A DNA stretch of 64,000 nucleotides from the NCBI GenBank assembly GCA_947449315.1, contig CANFRC010000001.1, forward strand, positions 62,001-126,000. The letters run 5' to 3'. Position numbers and translations under genes: made by a program. The stretch is from Bacteroidota bacterium. GTDB taxonomy: Bacteria; Bacteroidota; Bacteroidia; 2-12-FULL-35-15. The notes beneath the pieces are model-generated. The model was not told the DNA's origin and searched no databases. It saw nothing but the letters and a program-made list of their open reading frames with translations. Every line of letters begins with the position of its first letter. Within the stretch, counting starts at the first letter, position 1. Of the stretch, positions 34,287-43,538 are shown in pieces.

Positions 34287-34766
34287 ATGACACATTCAAA
34301 ATTTCAAAAGTTAGTAAACAATCGTTTTTTATTTAGGATGTACCTTCTTAGATTTTTGCCTATGGCTTTTATAGCTGGCGTTCGCGTCAATGAATTATCC
34401 TACGAAAAAGCAATCACTACAATTAAATTCGGTTGGTTCACACAAAACCCTTTTCGTTCCATTTATTTTGCATGTCAAGCGATGGCGGCAGAAATGAGTA
34501 CAGGACTTCTCGTAATGAATTCAATTTACCAATCAACTCCCGCAATCTCTATGTTGATTGTGAAAAATGAAGCAGTTTATTTTAAAAAAGCAATTGGTAA
34601 AATCACTTTTACTTGTAATGATGGAAGTCGTATGAATGAATTCATTGTTAAAACAAAGAATACAGGAGAAGGCGTAGTTGTGGACTTAACATCAATTGGT
34701 ATAGACGAAACAGGAGAGAAGGTCTCTGAATTCATCTTTACATGGTCATTGAAGGCGAAAAAGTAA
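34287..34766 (+). CDS. DUF4442 hotdog-fold protein (thioesterase-like)
   Basis: 159 residues starting at the ATG one base after the HMG-CoA lyase stop; an in-frame ATG at 34248 inside the lyase gene is less likely. It resembles DUF4442, a hotdog fold related to PaaI-type acyl-CoA thioesterases. MAAEMSTGLLVMNSIY and the strand AIGKITFTCNDG are the visible core. An acyl-CoA substrate would fit its lyase and desaturase neighbours. Confidence 0.75.
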   Translation: MTHSKFQKLVNNRFLFRMYLLRFLPMAFIAGVRVNELSYEKAITTIKFGWFTQNPFRSIYFACQAMAAEMSTGLLVMNSIYQSTPAISMLIVKNEAVYFKKAIGKITFTCNDGSRMNEFIVKTKNTGEGVVVDLTSIGIDETGEKVSEFIFTWSLKAKK

Positions 34767-34825
34767 TTCGTTTTTAATAGCCTCGTTTTTAAAAATATAT
34801 CAATCAAGCAAGCTTTTTAATGATT

Positions 34826-34833
34826 ACCTTTGT
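34826..34833 (+). promoter_or_regulatory. -7 box of the desaturase gene
   Basis: TACCTTTG, an exact TAnnTTTG match, ends 21 bases before the ATG at 34855. No clear -33 TTG is seen. Confidence 0.5.
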
Positions 34834-34854
34834 ATATAATCAATCTACATAAGA

Positions 34855-35922
34855 ATGCAACGAGTTAGCTTTAATAACAAAAACAGTGTCTTCTTCAATG
34901 CTTTAAAAGAAAAAGTAGATGCCTATTTTAAATCAAATAACATCCGCGAAACTGGTAATTACAAATTATATTTAAAAACCATATTTCTTTCCTTATCTGC
35001 CGTAGCACTCTATACCATCTTAGTTTTTTTTACACCTAACGTATGGCTATCCATTTCATTATGTATGCTTTTGGGTATCAACCTTGCAGGAATTGGTTTT
35101 AATGTGATGCACGATGGAGCTCATGGAAGTTTTTCCCGTAAAACATGGGTGAATGAATTGATGGGGTATTCATTGAATGCTATGGGTGGTAGCGTTTATT
35201 TATGGAAATACAAGCACAATGTCAATCACCATTCATTTACTAATATTGAAGGGATGGATGATGATATTGATATCAAACCTTGGATTCGTGTTCATGAAGA
35301 TCAAAAAAAATATTGGTACCACCGTTTTCAGCACATTTATTGGGTTGGATTGTATGGTGTTACTTATTTGTTATGGATTTTTGTTCAGGATTACAAAAAA
35401 TATTTTACAGGTAAAATTGGTGAAACACCTTTCCGTAAAATGGATGTGAAGGAACATTTCATTTTCTGGATAAGCAAAATTCTCTATATCGGAGCGTTTA
35501 TTGTACTTCCAATTTTTAAAGTGGGATTGATGGATACAATTATTGGTTATTCGGTTGCATCATTCGTTTGTGGCCTTGTGATAGCTATCGTTTTTCAATT
35601 AGCGCATGTTGTTGAAGATGCCGAATTTGCGACACCGGATTCACCGAATTTTAAGATTGAGACAGAGTGGGCTGTTCATCAAATTCAGACCACTGCCAAT
35701 TTTGCTACGAAGAGTAAGATCGTTTCCTGGTTTACTGGCGGGTTGAATTTTCAGGTAGAACATCATTTGTTTCCTCGTATTAGTCATATTCATTACCCTA
35801 AAATAAGCCAATTGGTTCGTGAGACATGCGAACAATTTGGTGTTACCTACTTAGAGTTTCCAACAGTTTTAAGTGCAGTAAGATCTCATGTGGTGCATTT
35901 GAAGTATGTTGGAAGGAATTAA
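34855..35922 (+). CDS. Membrane fatty acid desaturase
   Basis: 355 residues with the three histidine boxes of membrane di-iron desaturases: HDGAH near 88-92, HNVNHH near 122-127 and QVEHH near 300-304. Four hydrophobic segments are seen, in pairs before and after the second box. The glutamine-containing third box (QxxHH) places it with the front-end or acyl-lipid desaturases rather than stearoyl-CoA types. It introduces a double bond into lipid acyl chains, relevant to membrane fluidity. The regiospecificity cannot be read. A bidirectional terminator separates it from fabI. Confidence 0.92.
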   Translation: MQRVSFNNKNSVFFNALKEKVDAYFKSNNIRETGNYKLYLKTIFLSLSAVALYTILVFFTPNVWLSISLCMLLGINLAGIGFNVMHDGAHGSFSRKTWVNELMGYSLNAMGGSVYLWKYKHNVNHHSFTNIEGMDDDIDIKPWIRVHEDQKKYWYHRFQHIYWVGLYGVTYLLWIFVQDYKKYFTGKIGETPFRKMDVKEHFIFWISKILYIGAFIVLPIFKVGLMDTIIGYSVASFVCGLVIAIVFQLAHVVEDAEFATPDSPNFKIETEWAVHQIQTTANFATKSKIVSWFTGGLNFQVEHHLFPRISHIHYPKISQLVRETCEQFGVTYLEFPTVLSAVRSHVVHLKYVGRN

Positions 35923-35943
35923 TTCTTCTAAAAAAACGATATA

Positions 35944-35976
35944 AAAAAAAGGAATCCAAATCGGATTCCTTTTTTA
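35944..35976. terminator. Bidirectional terminator between the desaturase and fabI
   Basis: AAAAAAGGAATCC and GGATTCCTTTTTT pair around AAATC, with A and T runs on the two sides. It serves both converging genes. Confidence 0.88.
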
Positions 35977-36029
35977 TTTGTTGTTAGCGCGAATGTAAGT
36001 TCAAATCTATTTTCGGACGAATCGATAGT

Positions 36030-36845
36030 CTACTCAACGCCAAGCTTCGTCATTACATCCATACTTACGCCGGTAGAAGAATAACCTCCATCGTGGAATA
36101 AGTTCTGCATGGTAACCATGCGCGTTAAGTCAGAGAATAGCGTGACACAATAATTTGCACAATCTTCAGCACTTGCATTTCCTAATGGAGCAATTGCATT
36201 TGCATAATCATAGAAATCGCCAAATCCTTTAATTCCTGTTCCTGCTGTTGTTTTAGTAGGAGACTGTGAAATAGTGTTGATACGTACTTTTTTATCTAAT
36301 CCATAATGGTAACCAAAGCTGCGGGCAATGGATTCCAACATTGCTTTGATGTCGGCCATATCTGTATAGAAAGGGTAGGTACGTTGAGCGGCCATGTATG
36401 TAAGCGCAACAACACTTCCCCATTCGCTGATGGCATCCATTTTTTTAGCTACAGCCAACATTTTATGGAAAGACATTGCCGAAACATCAATACCTTTCAT
36501 GAAGTATTCGTAATTCGATTCAGTATAAGGAATGTTTTTACGGATATTCACACTCATGCCAATTGAATGAAGCACGAAATCAATTTTACCACCCAACACT
36601 TCTTGCGATTGCGTAAACAAAGTTGTCAGTTCTTCCACACTTGTAGCATCGGCAGGAATAATCTGTGAATTAGTTTTTTCTGCCAGTTTTTTAATCTCTC
36701 CCATTCGCATTGCAATAGGAGCGTTGGTTAAAACAAATGTAGCTCCTTGTTCATGCGCTTTTTCAGCTACTTTCCATGCAATAGAGTTTTCATCTAATGC
36801 ACCGGTGATGATTCCGCGTTTACCTTTTAATAGATTGTTTGACAT
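36030..36845 (-). CDS. fabI: Enoyl-[acyl-carrier-protein] reductase FabI
   Basis: 271-residue short-chain dehydrogenase-like enzyme. The NAD-binding opening is GKRGIITGALDENSIAW. The catalytic YxxxxxxK is seen as YTDMADIK near 158-165, preceded by AAQRTYPF. The end is VTMQNLFHDGGYSS. It performs the last reduction in each cycle of type II fatty acid synthesis and is the target of triclosan-like inhibitors in general. It has its own promoter inside the 3' end of recN. Confidence 0.95.
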   Translation of the reverse strand: MSNNLLKGKRGIITGALDENSIAWKVAEKAHEQGATFVLTNAPIAMRMGEIKKLAEKTNSQIIPADATSVEELTTLFTQSQEVLGGKIDFVLHSIGMSVNIRKNIPYTESNYEYFMKGIDVSAMSFHKMLAVAKKMDAISEWGSVVALTYMAAQRTYPFYTDMADIKAMLESIARSFGYHYGLDKKVRINTISQSPTKTTAGTGIKGFGDFYDYANAIAPLGNASAEDCANYCVTLFSDLTRMVTMQNLFHDGGYSSTGVSMDVMTKLGVE

Positions 36846-36880
36846 ATGTATGAATGTTGATTTATAATGAATTATGAATA

Positions 36881-36909
36881 CAAATATAATAATAACTTTA
36901 ACTTTTCAA
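36881..36909 (-). promoter_or_regulatory. fabI promoter
   Basis: Minus-strand TTG (36909-36907), 18 bases, TATATTTG (36888-36881), 35 bases before the ATG at 36845. The -33 element overlaps the last codons of recN. Confidence 0.65.
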
Positions 36910-38553
36910 TAACTCTTTTGCATTACTGATAGCCGCCGCGGTTGGTGTTCCTGTGCTCAACATTTTCGCAATCTCCTGTACTCGTTCTTCTGCTGTCAAT
37001 TTTTTGATGTTGCTATACGTCTTGTTGTTTTTATCTTCTTTGTAAACAAATAAATGAGATTGTCCTTTGCTTGCTATTTGAGGTAAATGAGTTATCGTGA
37101 TCACTTGCATCGCTTTTGCCATTTGATTCATGATTGTTCCAACTTTATCTGCTACATCTCCTGATACACCTGTGTCGATCTCATCGAAAATAATGGTTGG
37201 CAATGCTGTTAATTGAGCAATTAATGATTTTATACTTAACATCAAACGTGATAATTCACCGCCCGAAGCAACCTTATTCAATTCTTTGAAGTCACTTCCT
37301 TTATTTGCAGAAAATAAAAAGGAAACTGTATCTAATCCATTTTTAGTTAATATTTCTGATGCTGTGTGGCTCACTTTAAGCTGTGCATTAGGCATCGATA
37401 AAGAAGAAAGGAGGGAAGCGATCTCTTTTTCTAATTTAGGAATAACTTTTTTTCTATTAGCAGTCATCTTTTTTGCTAAAGCTAACAGTGATTTTTGTAA
37501 ACTATTTAATTCTTTTTTTACCTTTTCTATTTCTGCTTCTAGGGAATTGAAGTCAAGCAGTTTGTTGCTCAGGTCATCTTTAATCGTGATTAACTCTTCG
37601 ATCGATTTCACTTGATGTTTTTGTTGCAAGCGATAAATAGCATCTAACATTTGAGTCAGAATATCAATGCGTTTGGGGTCGTAAACAATATCTCCTTCCA
37701 GTGAATCCAATTCATTTGCAATGTCTTTTAATTCAAGGTAGGAGCTAGTAAGACGAATACTTAATTCGTTTATCTCCGGCTTGAATTTCGCCATCGATGC
37801 AAGAATGATCTTTATTTCATTTAAAGTGGATAGAAGGTTTTGTTCTCCACCTGCTAAGCCATTTTCGGCTTTTGATAAGTTTAATTTTATGTCTTCTGCA
37901 TTGTTCAAAGTTTCTAATTCTTGTTCCATCTCAAGTTGCTTATTGCCATTTAAATGAGCATCTTCGAGTTCATTGAATTGAAATTGAAAATAGTCCAGAT
38001 CTTTTTTTGCTTGAGATTCCTTTTCTGTTAATTCAAATAATTGTTTTTCCAAAAGTTTGAATTTTCTGAAATCTGCAGCATATTCTATTGTTAATTCGGA
38101 ATGGTCAGCAAATGCATCAACAACTGAAAGTTGAAATTCACTTCCGTTCAGTGTTAATGTTTGATGTTGGGAATGAATATCAATAAGGTGTTCTGCCAGT
38201 TCTTTTAATTGATTAAGGGTAACGGGAGTGTCGTTTATGAATGCCCTTGATTTTCCTTCCGGATTAATTTCTCTTCGGATTGTAGTTGTAACTTCGTAAT
38301 CCAAGTCATTAGAAGAAAAAAAATTTTTGAGAGAATAATCTTTAATATTGAAAGAAGCCTCAACAAAACATTTTTTTGTTTTATCCTGCAAGGCTTGTGT
38401 GTCGGCTCTGCTTCCTGCAATCAATCCCAGCGCACCTAACAGAATTGATTTCCCTGCACCTGTTTCGCCTGTAATAATGGTCAGTCCATCTGAAAATTCT
38501 ACTTCCAGTTGATCGATCAATGCGTAATTCTGAACAGATAAATGTTTAAGCAT
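36898..38553 (-). CDS. recN: DNA repair protein RecN
   Basis: 551-residue SMC-like ATPase. It has Walker A GETGAGKS near 30-37, a long coiled coil (about 150-370), an ABC signature region VASGGELSRLMLSIK and Walker B IIFDEIDTGVSG. It acts in double-strand break repair by holding DNA ends. It is the last gene of the bamD-rpoZ-coaBC-DUF4835-recN series, the usual order in Bacteroidota. Confidence 0.95.
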   Translation of the reverse strand: MLKHLSVQNYALIDQLEVEFSDGLTIITGETGAGKSILLGALGLIAGSRADTQALQDKTKKCFVEASFNIKDYSLKNFFSSNDLDYEVTTTIRREINPEGKSRAFINDTPVTLNQLKELAEHLIDIHSQHQTLTLNGSEFQLSVVDAFADHSELTIEYAADFRKFKLLEKQLFELTEKESQAKKDLDYFQFQFNELEDAHLNGNKQLEMEQELETLNNAEDIKLNLSKAENGLAGGEQNLLSTLNEIKIILASMAKFKPEINELSIRLTSSYLELKDIANELDSLEGDIVYDPKRIDILTQMLDAIYRLQQKHQVKSIEELITIKDDLSNKLLDFNSLEAEIEKVKKELNSLQKSLLALAKKMTANRKKVIPKLEKEIASLLSSLSMPNAQLKVSHTASEILTKNGLDTVSFLFSANKGSDFKELNKVASGGELSRLMLSIKSLIAQLTALPTIIFDEIDTGVSGDVADKVGTIMNQMAKAMQVITITHLPQIASKGQSHLFVYKEDKNNKTYSNIKKLTAEERVQEIAKMLSTGTPTAAAISNAKELLKS

Positions 38554-38649
38554 ATTCGTGTTTAGTACCTGATTGTTGGTCTTAGTACAGTGCTAAATTA
38601 AAGATTTTTGATGCTTATTTTGTTGGAAAAGAAGAAAAGAAATTAACAA

Positions 38650-39549
38650 CTAATTACTTGCAGTAATTTTTGTGTACTTGTTACTGTTGGTTGGATCTAT
38701 CTCGTTTAACAGATTGACAATTTTAGATTTTTCATCTGAAAAAGCACCAGAAAAAATATTTACAATTTCATCTGCCTTCGCAATAAAAAATACTTGTAAA
38801 CTAAAAGATAGGGGTTTAATCTGGTGCACTTTTTTTAAATTAACAAGACTCTCCAAAATAACCGCACGACCAGCTTCTTTATTATCTGCCATAACATCTA
38901 AACCTTTGCGATGGTAATTATACATACATTCTCTTAAGCTAACAAAAGAAGCATCCAACATATTATTAATGATCCAATATCTGTTCTTATCACTATCAAA
39001 TGCTTTCCAGCCTGCATAACCAGAGTTTTGAGCATTGTTCACAACAGCTAAACATTTCTGTAAATAGGGGGTGCCACCGTTTAAAGAATACGAATCGTAA
39101 TCCAAACCAATCACCAGATAAGCGTAATAACCTAGAATAGAAGCAAGGTTGGATGTGTAAGTATTTTCAACAAATTCAAGTGGTTGGTTGTCTTGAAATT
39201 TAAAAGTTACATCGTTGTCGTTATAATTTAAAAGGACTGAATTATAAGAAGTTTTAAAAATAGGTCTGCGCGATTGTATCTGGAGTGTGCCTTTGAATTC
39301 ATCGCTTCCGATCTTCTCTGTCATATTAATTAATATGCTGCAATCGATGCGTTCTTCCGGTTTGAATGTTTCATTGGTCCATTTACGGTTATTCATAAAT
39401 TCGTAAATAGCTGTTTTCATTGCATCAAAAACGCGTTTGTCTGTTCCAGCTATTTGATCGGATACAATTTGTACCTGACAGTTTAACTCCTGAGATACCG
39501 CAGTGTTGAATAGATTAATTAAAAGGATAAGAATGAAAAGTTTACGCAA
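38650..39549 (-). CDS. DUF4835 family secreted protein
   Basis: 299 residues with a signal peptide ending near VSQ19. Landmarks are LNCQVQIVSDQIAGTDKRVF, CSILINMTEKIGSDEFKGTLQIQSRRP and YYAYLVIGLDYDSY, as expected for DUF4835, a family almost always found between coaBC and recN in Bacteroidota. The function is not established. It lies 1 base from the coaBC stop, so it is cotranscribed. Confidence 0.86.
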   Translation of the reverse strand: MRKLFILILLINLFNTAVSQELNCQVQIVSDQIAGTDKRVFDAMKTAIYEFMNNRKWTNETFKPEERIDCSILINMTEKIGSDEFKGTLQIQSRRPIFKTSYNSVLLNYNDNDVTFKFQDNQPLEFVENTYTSNLASILGYYAYLVIGLDYDSYSLNGGTPYLQKCLAVVNNAQNSGYAGWKAFDSDKNRYWIINNMLDASFVSLRECMYNYHRKGLDVMADNKEAGRAVILESLVNLKKVHQIKPLSFSLQVFFIAKADEIVNIFSGAFSDEKSKIVNLLNEIDPTNSNKYTKITASN

Positions 39550-39550
39550 T

Positions 39551-40753
39551 TTATTTCGAATTTAATTTTAAGATCACTTTAATAATATCCTGAGCTACTT
39601 CAGCTTTGCTCTTTAACTCAAATTTAGTTATTTTATTGTATTTATCTATGATTGAAATTTTGTTTGTATCACTCTTAAAGCCGGCACCTTTATCATTTAA
39701 TGAATTAAGGATGATGAGGTCTAAATTTTTATTTTTTATTTTTGCTTTCGCATTCATAATTTCATTTTCTGTTTCCAAAGCAAAGCCTACTAAAAGTTGT
39801 TTTGATTTCTTTTGTTTGCCTAAATCAGCCAATGTATCTTTTGTTGGAATAAGCTCCAATACTTTTGTGCCATCAGCTTTTTTTATTTTCTGACCTGCAA
39901 CTTTTGCAGGTTTGTAATCTGCAACTGCTGCTGAAAGAACGGATATGTCGGCAGATTTGAATGCATTAATAGCGGCCTTATTTAAATCTTCGGCAGAAAC
40001 AATATCGATTCGTTTTATGTTTTTGTGGATTGCTTTTAAACTGTTTGGTCCACAGATCAACGTAACATCCGCACCTTGAGCGGCGAATTCTTCCGCAAGC
40101 GCAAATCCCATTTTACCAGAAGAATGATTGCCTATAAAACGAACAGGATCAATTGCTTCATATGTTGGTCCTGCGGTTATCAATATTTTTTTACCTGCTA
40201 AAGGAAGATTTTTAGAAAACTCTTTTTCGAGAAAAGAGACGATGTCTTCCGGCTCAGCCATCCTTCCTTCGCCAAAAAGACCACTTGCCAATTCACCGTT
40301 GCCAGGAGCAATTATTTTATTTCCAAAAGATTGGATGCGTTTTAAATTGTCAACAGTAGATTGGTGTTTCAACATGTCCAGATCCATTGCTGGCGCAACA
40401 TATACATTGTTTCTGGCGGATAAATAAGTGGCAGATAATAAGTTGTCGCAAATACCATTCGCCATCTTAGCTATTGTATTTGCTGATGCAGGAGCAATAA
40501 CAAGCGCATCAGCCCAAAGGCCTAATTCTACATGATTATTCCATTCACCCGATGTATTCTTGGTAAAATCGATTAATACAGGGTTTTTAGAAAGAGTAGA
40601 TAAGGTGAGAGGGGTAATAAATTCTATGGCCGAATGTGTCATAATGACTTTTATATTCGCACCTTTTTTTACTAATATACGAACAAGTAACGCTGATTTA
40701 TATGCAGCAATGCTACCAGTAACGCCAACAATGATATTTTTGTTTTGCAACAT
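39551..40753 (-). CDS. coaBC: Bifunctional phosphopantothenoylcysteine decarboxylase/synthetase
   Basis: 400 residues from ATG at 40753 (MLQNKNIIVGVTGSIAAYK). An in-frame ATG at 40792 would add 13 residues from the hairpin region and is rejected. The N-terminal FMN-dependent decarboxylase half (1-180) has VTGSIAAYK and PAMDLDMLKH. The C-terminal synthetase half (about 190-400) has ITAGPTYEAIDPVRFIGN and SSGKMG. It makes 4'-phosphopantetheine for coenzyme A. Confidence 0.94.
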   Translation of the reverse strand: MLQNKNIIVGVTGSIAAYKSALLVRILVKKGANIKVIMTHSAIEFITPLTLSTLSKNPVLIDFTKNTSGEWNNHVELGLWADALVIAPASANTIAKMANGICDNLLSATYLSARNNVYVAPAMDLDMLKHQSTVDNLKRIQSFGNKIIAPGNGELASGLFGEGRMAEPEDIVSFLEKEFSKNLPLAGKKILITAGPTYEAIDPVRFIGNHSSGKMGFALAEEFAAQGADVTLICGPNSLKAIHKNIKRIDIVSAEDLNKAAINAFKSADISVLSAAVADYKPAKVAGQKIKKADGTKVLELIPTKDTLADLGKQKKSKQLLVGFALETENEIMNAKAKIKNKNLDLIILNSLNDKGAGFKSDTNKISIIDKYNKITKFELKSKAEVAQDIIKVILKLNSK

Positions 40754-40761
40754 AATTAAAA

Positions 40762-40826
40762 AAATTGGCAGTTTACAATAAGCAATTTGCATCGTGATGC
40801 AAATTGAAAATGTGAACTGCCAATTT
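40762..40826. repeat. Long hairpin between rpoZ and coaBC
   Basis: Outer arms AATTGGCAGTTTACA and TGTGAACTGCCAATT (one mismatch) enclose a perfect inner palindrome CAATTTGCATC-GT-GATGCAAATTG at 40783-40806. The whole 65 bases form one long stem with an internal bulge. It sits inside an operon, just before the coaBC start, so it may be a dispersed palindromic element or an RNA processing/attenuation site. Confidence 0.65.
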
Positions 40827-40842
40827 CGGTTTAAGTTTTATA

Positions 40843-41178
40843 CTATTTGTTAGTAGTATCCTCAACGATAGGATTACGGTAATAAATCTTGTCATCAAAG
40901 AACTCTTGAATAGCGATCAAAGATGGCTTTGGCAAACGCTCGTAGTATTTTGAAATTTCAATTTGCTCACGGTTTTCAAAGATCTCCTCTAAATTGTCAG
41001 TGTTTGAAGCAAACTCAGCTAATTTGTTCGTTAACTCTTCTTTCATTTCAGCGCTAATTTGGTTAGCACGCTTAGAGATAATAGCAATACTTTCGTAGAT
41101 ATTGCCAGTTTTACCATCTAAGTTTCTTAAATCGCGAGTCGTAGTTGTTAAATCCGCTGTTGTTTTTTTGTAGTCCAT
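40843..41178 (-). CDS. rpoZ: RNA polymerase omega subunit, Bacteroidota-type RpoZ
   Basis: 111 residues matching the longer RpoZ-like form of this phylum: TGNIYESIAIISKRANQIS is the conserved omega core (residues 23-41), and the C-terminal half (EIFENREQIEISKYYERLPKPSLIAIQEFFDDKI) is lineage specific. It helps assemble RNA polymerase. It lies 6 bases from bamD upstream, within one operon. Confidence 0.88.
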   Translation of the reverse strand: MDYKKTTADLTTTTRDLRNLDGKTGNIYESIAIISKRANQISAEMKEELTNKLAEFASNTDNLEEIFENREQIEISKYYERLPKPSLIAIQEFFDDKIYYRNPIVEDTTNK

Positions 41179-41184
41179 TTTATT

Positions 41185-42066
41185 TTACGATGTTGGTTTG
41201 TTATACTTTTCTAAACTTTTTAATGCACTTGTGTAAATCATTTCTGCTTGTTTCAGATAGTCGCTTTTTGGATAAGTATCCAAAAATTTAATGTACAAAT
41301 CCGCAGCAGCCTTAAAACGTTCTTGTTTTTTTGATTCAATACTATTCAAAGCTAATAAATAATTGGATTTAATAATCAAATAATTCAATTCTTCCGCCTT
41401 TTTCGAACCTGGATAATCCTTTAAATGGTTTCCGATAGCAACTACGGAAGCTTTGTAATCATTTGTTAGGTAATATAGCATGGCATTTTCATAGGATTTC
41501 AGCTCCAGTTTCCCCCTTAATTTATCCAAAAGGTCATTGCACTCCTGAATATGGACACTTTGAGGGTATTGATTTGTAAAACGCTGAAACTCTTTAATGG
41601 CAAGTTTTGTATCAATTTGATCTAACGTATAATCAGGCGAATTAAGATAAAAACAATAGGCATTAGTGTAGGCGCATTCCTCTGCATGTTTGCTATTCGG
41701 GAAGTTTTTAACGAAAGTTCTGAATTGATAGCCTGCAACAATATAATCACCTAGATTATAACTGCAATAAGCATAGTAGTAGTGCACTTCTTCAGCTTTA
41801 GAAGTCCCTCTGTAAACGCCCATCAACTCCTCAAACAGGGTTAATGCTCTTGAATATTGTTCTTTATCAAAATATTTAATGGCAGCTGCATATTTTGCAT
41901 CCATATCACTGCTTTTGACAAGCTTGTTGAACTTGCCGATTGCCATTTCGTGATTTTTCTTTTTTGTAGTGCTTGCTGAATCGTAAACTCTTTCCTTGGT
42001 GCTACAAGAAAAAAGCAGCAACGAAAATAGCACTGCAAATGAGATATATTGTTTTATTTTTAGCAT
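41185..42066 (-). CDS. bamD: Outer membrane protein assembly factor BamD
   Basis: 293-residue lipoprotein with lipobox Cys21 (LLFSC). A series of TPR-like pairs runs from about 45 to 285: YFDKEQYSRALTLFEELM, YYAYCSYNLGDYIVAGYQFRTFVKNFPNS and others. These match BamD/ComL. It is a periplasmic component of the BAM machine that inserts outer-membrane barrels such as those encoded at 15.1 and 20.8 kb. First gene of the operon. Confidence 0.92.
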   Translation of the reverse strand: MLKIKQYISFAVLFSLLLFSCSTKERVYDSASTTKKKNHEMAIGKFNKLVKSSDMDAKYAAAIKYFDKEQYSRALTLFEELMGVYRGTSKAEEVHYYYAYCSYNLGDYIVAGYQFRTFVKNFPNSKHAEECAYTNAYCFYLNSPDYTLDQIDTKLAIKEFQRFTNQYPQSVHIQECNDLLDKLRGKLELKSYENAMLYYLTNDYKASVVAIGNHLKDYPGSKKAEELNYLIIKSNYLLALNSIESKKQERFKAAADLYIKFLDTYPKSDYLKQAEMIYTSALKSLEKYNKPTS

Positions 42067-42076
42067 AAAAGGATTG

Positions 42077-42084
42077 CAAATATA
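42077..42084 (-). promoter_or_regulatory. -7 box of the bamD operon
   Basis: Minus-strand TATATTTG lies 10 bases before the bamD ATG at 42066, predicting a leader of about 5 bases. No TTG at the right spacing is evident. Confidence 0.5.
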
Positions 42085-42156
42085 AGGTTTTTGGTTAATA
42101 TAACTGTTTAAAATCTTTTTTATTAAACGAACCGATTTTTGTTAATTAAAAAGCCT

Positions 42157-42186
42157 TTGAAAATAGGGTTCAAAACATTAATTTTG
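42157..42186 (+). promoter_or_regulatory. Promoter of the alpha-oxoamine synthase gene
   Basis: TTG at 42157-42159, 19 bases, then TAATTTTG at 42179-42186. The leader to the ATG at 42273 is about 80 bases. Confidence 0.65.
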
Positions 42187-42272
42187 CCTTTCGTAATTTA
42201 TATATATCAGCGCACTATATTCATTAAAATAGCTGGTTAATAACACTAAAACAAACAATTTATTATAAGCAT

Positions 42273-43517
42273 ATGAAAGATTTATTTGAAAAAATAAAAG
42301 CAAATCGTGGTCCGATAGGGATGCATGCAAAAGAATCACATGGCTATTTTACTTTTCCAAAGTTGGAAGGCGAGATCAAGCCAAGAATGATCTTTCGAGG
42401 TAAAGAGCGATTAAACTGGAGTTTGAATAATTATTTAGGATTAGCAAACCATCCTGAAGTGCGTAAGGCTGATGCTGATGCAGCCGCAGCATTTGGATTT
42501 GCAATGCCAATGGGCGCCCGTATGATGAGTGGTAACTCCAATCAACACGAACAACTTGAAGCAGAATTATCTGCTTTCGTAAATAAAGAAGATACAATCC
42601 TTTGTAATTTTGGTTACCAGGCAATGGTTTCAGCGATTGATTGTTTGGTTGACCGCCACGATGTTATCGTTTACGATGCTGAATCTCATGCCTGCATATT
42701 GGATGGTGTTCGTTTGCACATGGGAAAACGTTATGTTTTCAAGCACAATGATGTAGCGGATTGTGAGAAACAATTAGAACGTGCTACAAAATTAGCAGAA
42801 GCACAAAACGGATCTATTTTAGTGATCACGGAAGGTGTTTTCGGGATGAGTGGAAGACAAGGTAAATTAAAAGAGATTGTTGAATTAAAGAAGAAATTCA
42901 AATTTCGTCTTTTTGTGGATGATGCTCATGGCATCGGCACAATGGGTGCAACAGGAGGTGGAACTGGCCAGGAGCAAGGTTGCCAGGATGGAATTGATAT
43001 CTATTTCGGAACATTCGCAAAATCATTTGCATTGATCGGCGGTTTTATTTCCAGTGAAGAACATATTGTTGAATATTTACGATATAACATGCGTTCACAA
43101 ATATTCGCAAAAGCGCTTCCTTTGCCTTTAGTAGTAGGTGCTTTGAAACGTATTGAGCTCATGCGCAATCATCCTGAATACAAAGAAAATTTGTGGAAAA
43201 TTACGCATGCATTGCAAGACGGCTTGAGAAAAGCTGGTTTTGAGATCGGTCTTACAAATTCTCCTGTAACTCCCGTATTTATGAATGGTTCTATTCCAGA
43301 GGCTACCAATCTTATTCTTGATCTTCGCGAGAATTTCAATATTTTCTGTTCAATGGTTGTATATCCTGTTGTTCCAAAGGGCATAATTATTTTGCGGATC
43401 ATTCCTACGGCTGTTCATACTATGGAAGATGTAAATTACACGATTGATGCTTTCTCTAAAATTGTAGGGAAATTAAAATCAGGGCAATACATGTCTGATA
43501 AAATTGCGGCTCATTAA
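42273..43517 (+). CDS. Alpha-oxoamine synthase (PLP-dependent acyltransferase)
   Basis: 414 residues of the AONS/KBL/ALAS/SPT family. It carries LNWSLNNYLGLANHPEV near 50, the Asp-Ala-His motif FVDDAHGIG, and the PLP-binding lysine at Lys250 in FGTFAKSFA. The family condenses an amino acid with an acyl-CoA or acyl-ACP and releases CO2. In Bacteroidota this clade includes serine palmitoyltransferase for sphingolipids and cysteate acyltransferase for sulfonolipids, besides glycine C-acetyltransferase. The sequence does not decide which. No tdh gene (the usual kbl partner) is adjacent, which weakly favours a lipid role. Confidence 0.85.
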   Translation: MKDLFEKIKANRGPIGMHAKESHGYFTFPKLEGEIKPRMIFRGKERLNWSLNNYLGLANHPEVRKADADAAAAFGFAMPMGARMMSGNSNQHEQLEAELSAFVNKEDTILCNFGYQAMVSAIDCLVDRHDVIVYDAESHACILDGVRLHMGKRYVFKHNDVADCEKQLERATKLAEAQNGSILVITEGVFGMSGRQGKLKEIVELKKKFKFRLFVDDAHGIGTMGATGGGTGQEQGCQDGIDIYFGTFAKSFALIGGFISSEEHIVEYLRYNMRSQIFAKALPLPLVVGALKRIELMRNHPEYKENLWKITHALQDGLRKAGFEIGLTNSPVTPVFMNGSIPEATNLILDLRENFNIFCSMVVYPVVPKGIIILRIIPTAVHTMEDVNYTIDAFSKIVGKLKSGQYMSDKIAAH

Positions 43518-43538
43518 TTATTAGCATAAACCAACCGT

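Noticed and set aside
42273-43517. Firm call of kbl (glycine C-acetyltransferase) or serine palmitoyltransferase
   Set aside because: Family motifs are shared by all these enzymes and the neighbours do not decide; only the superfamily is supported.
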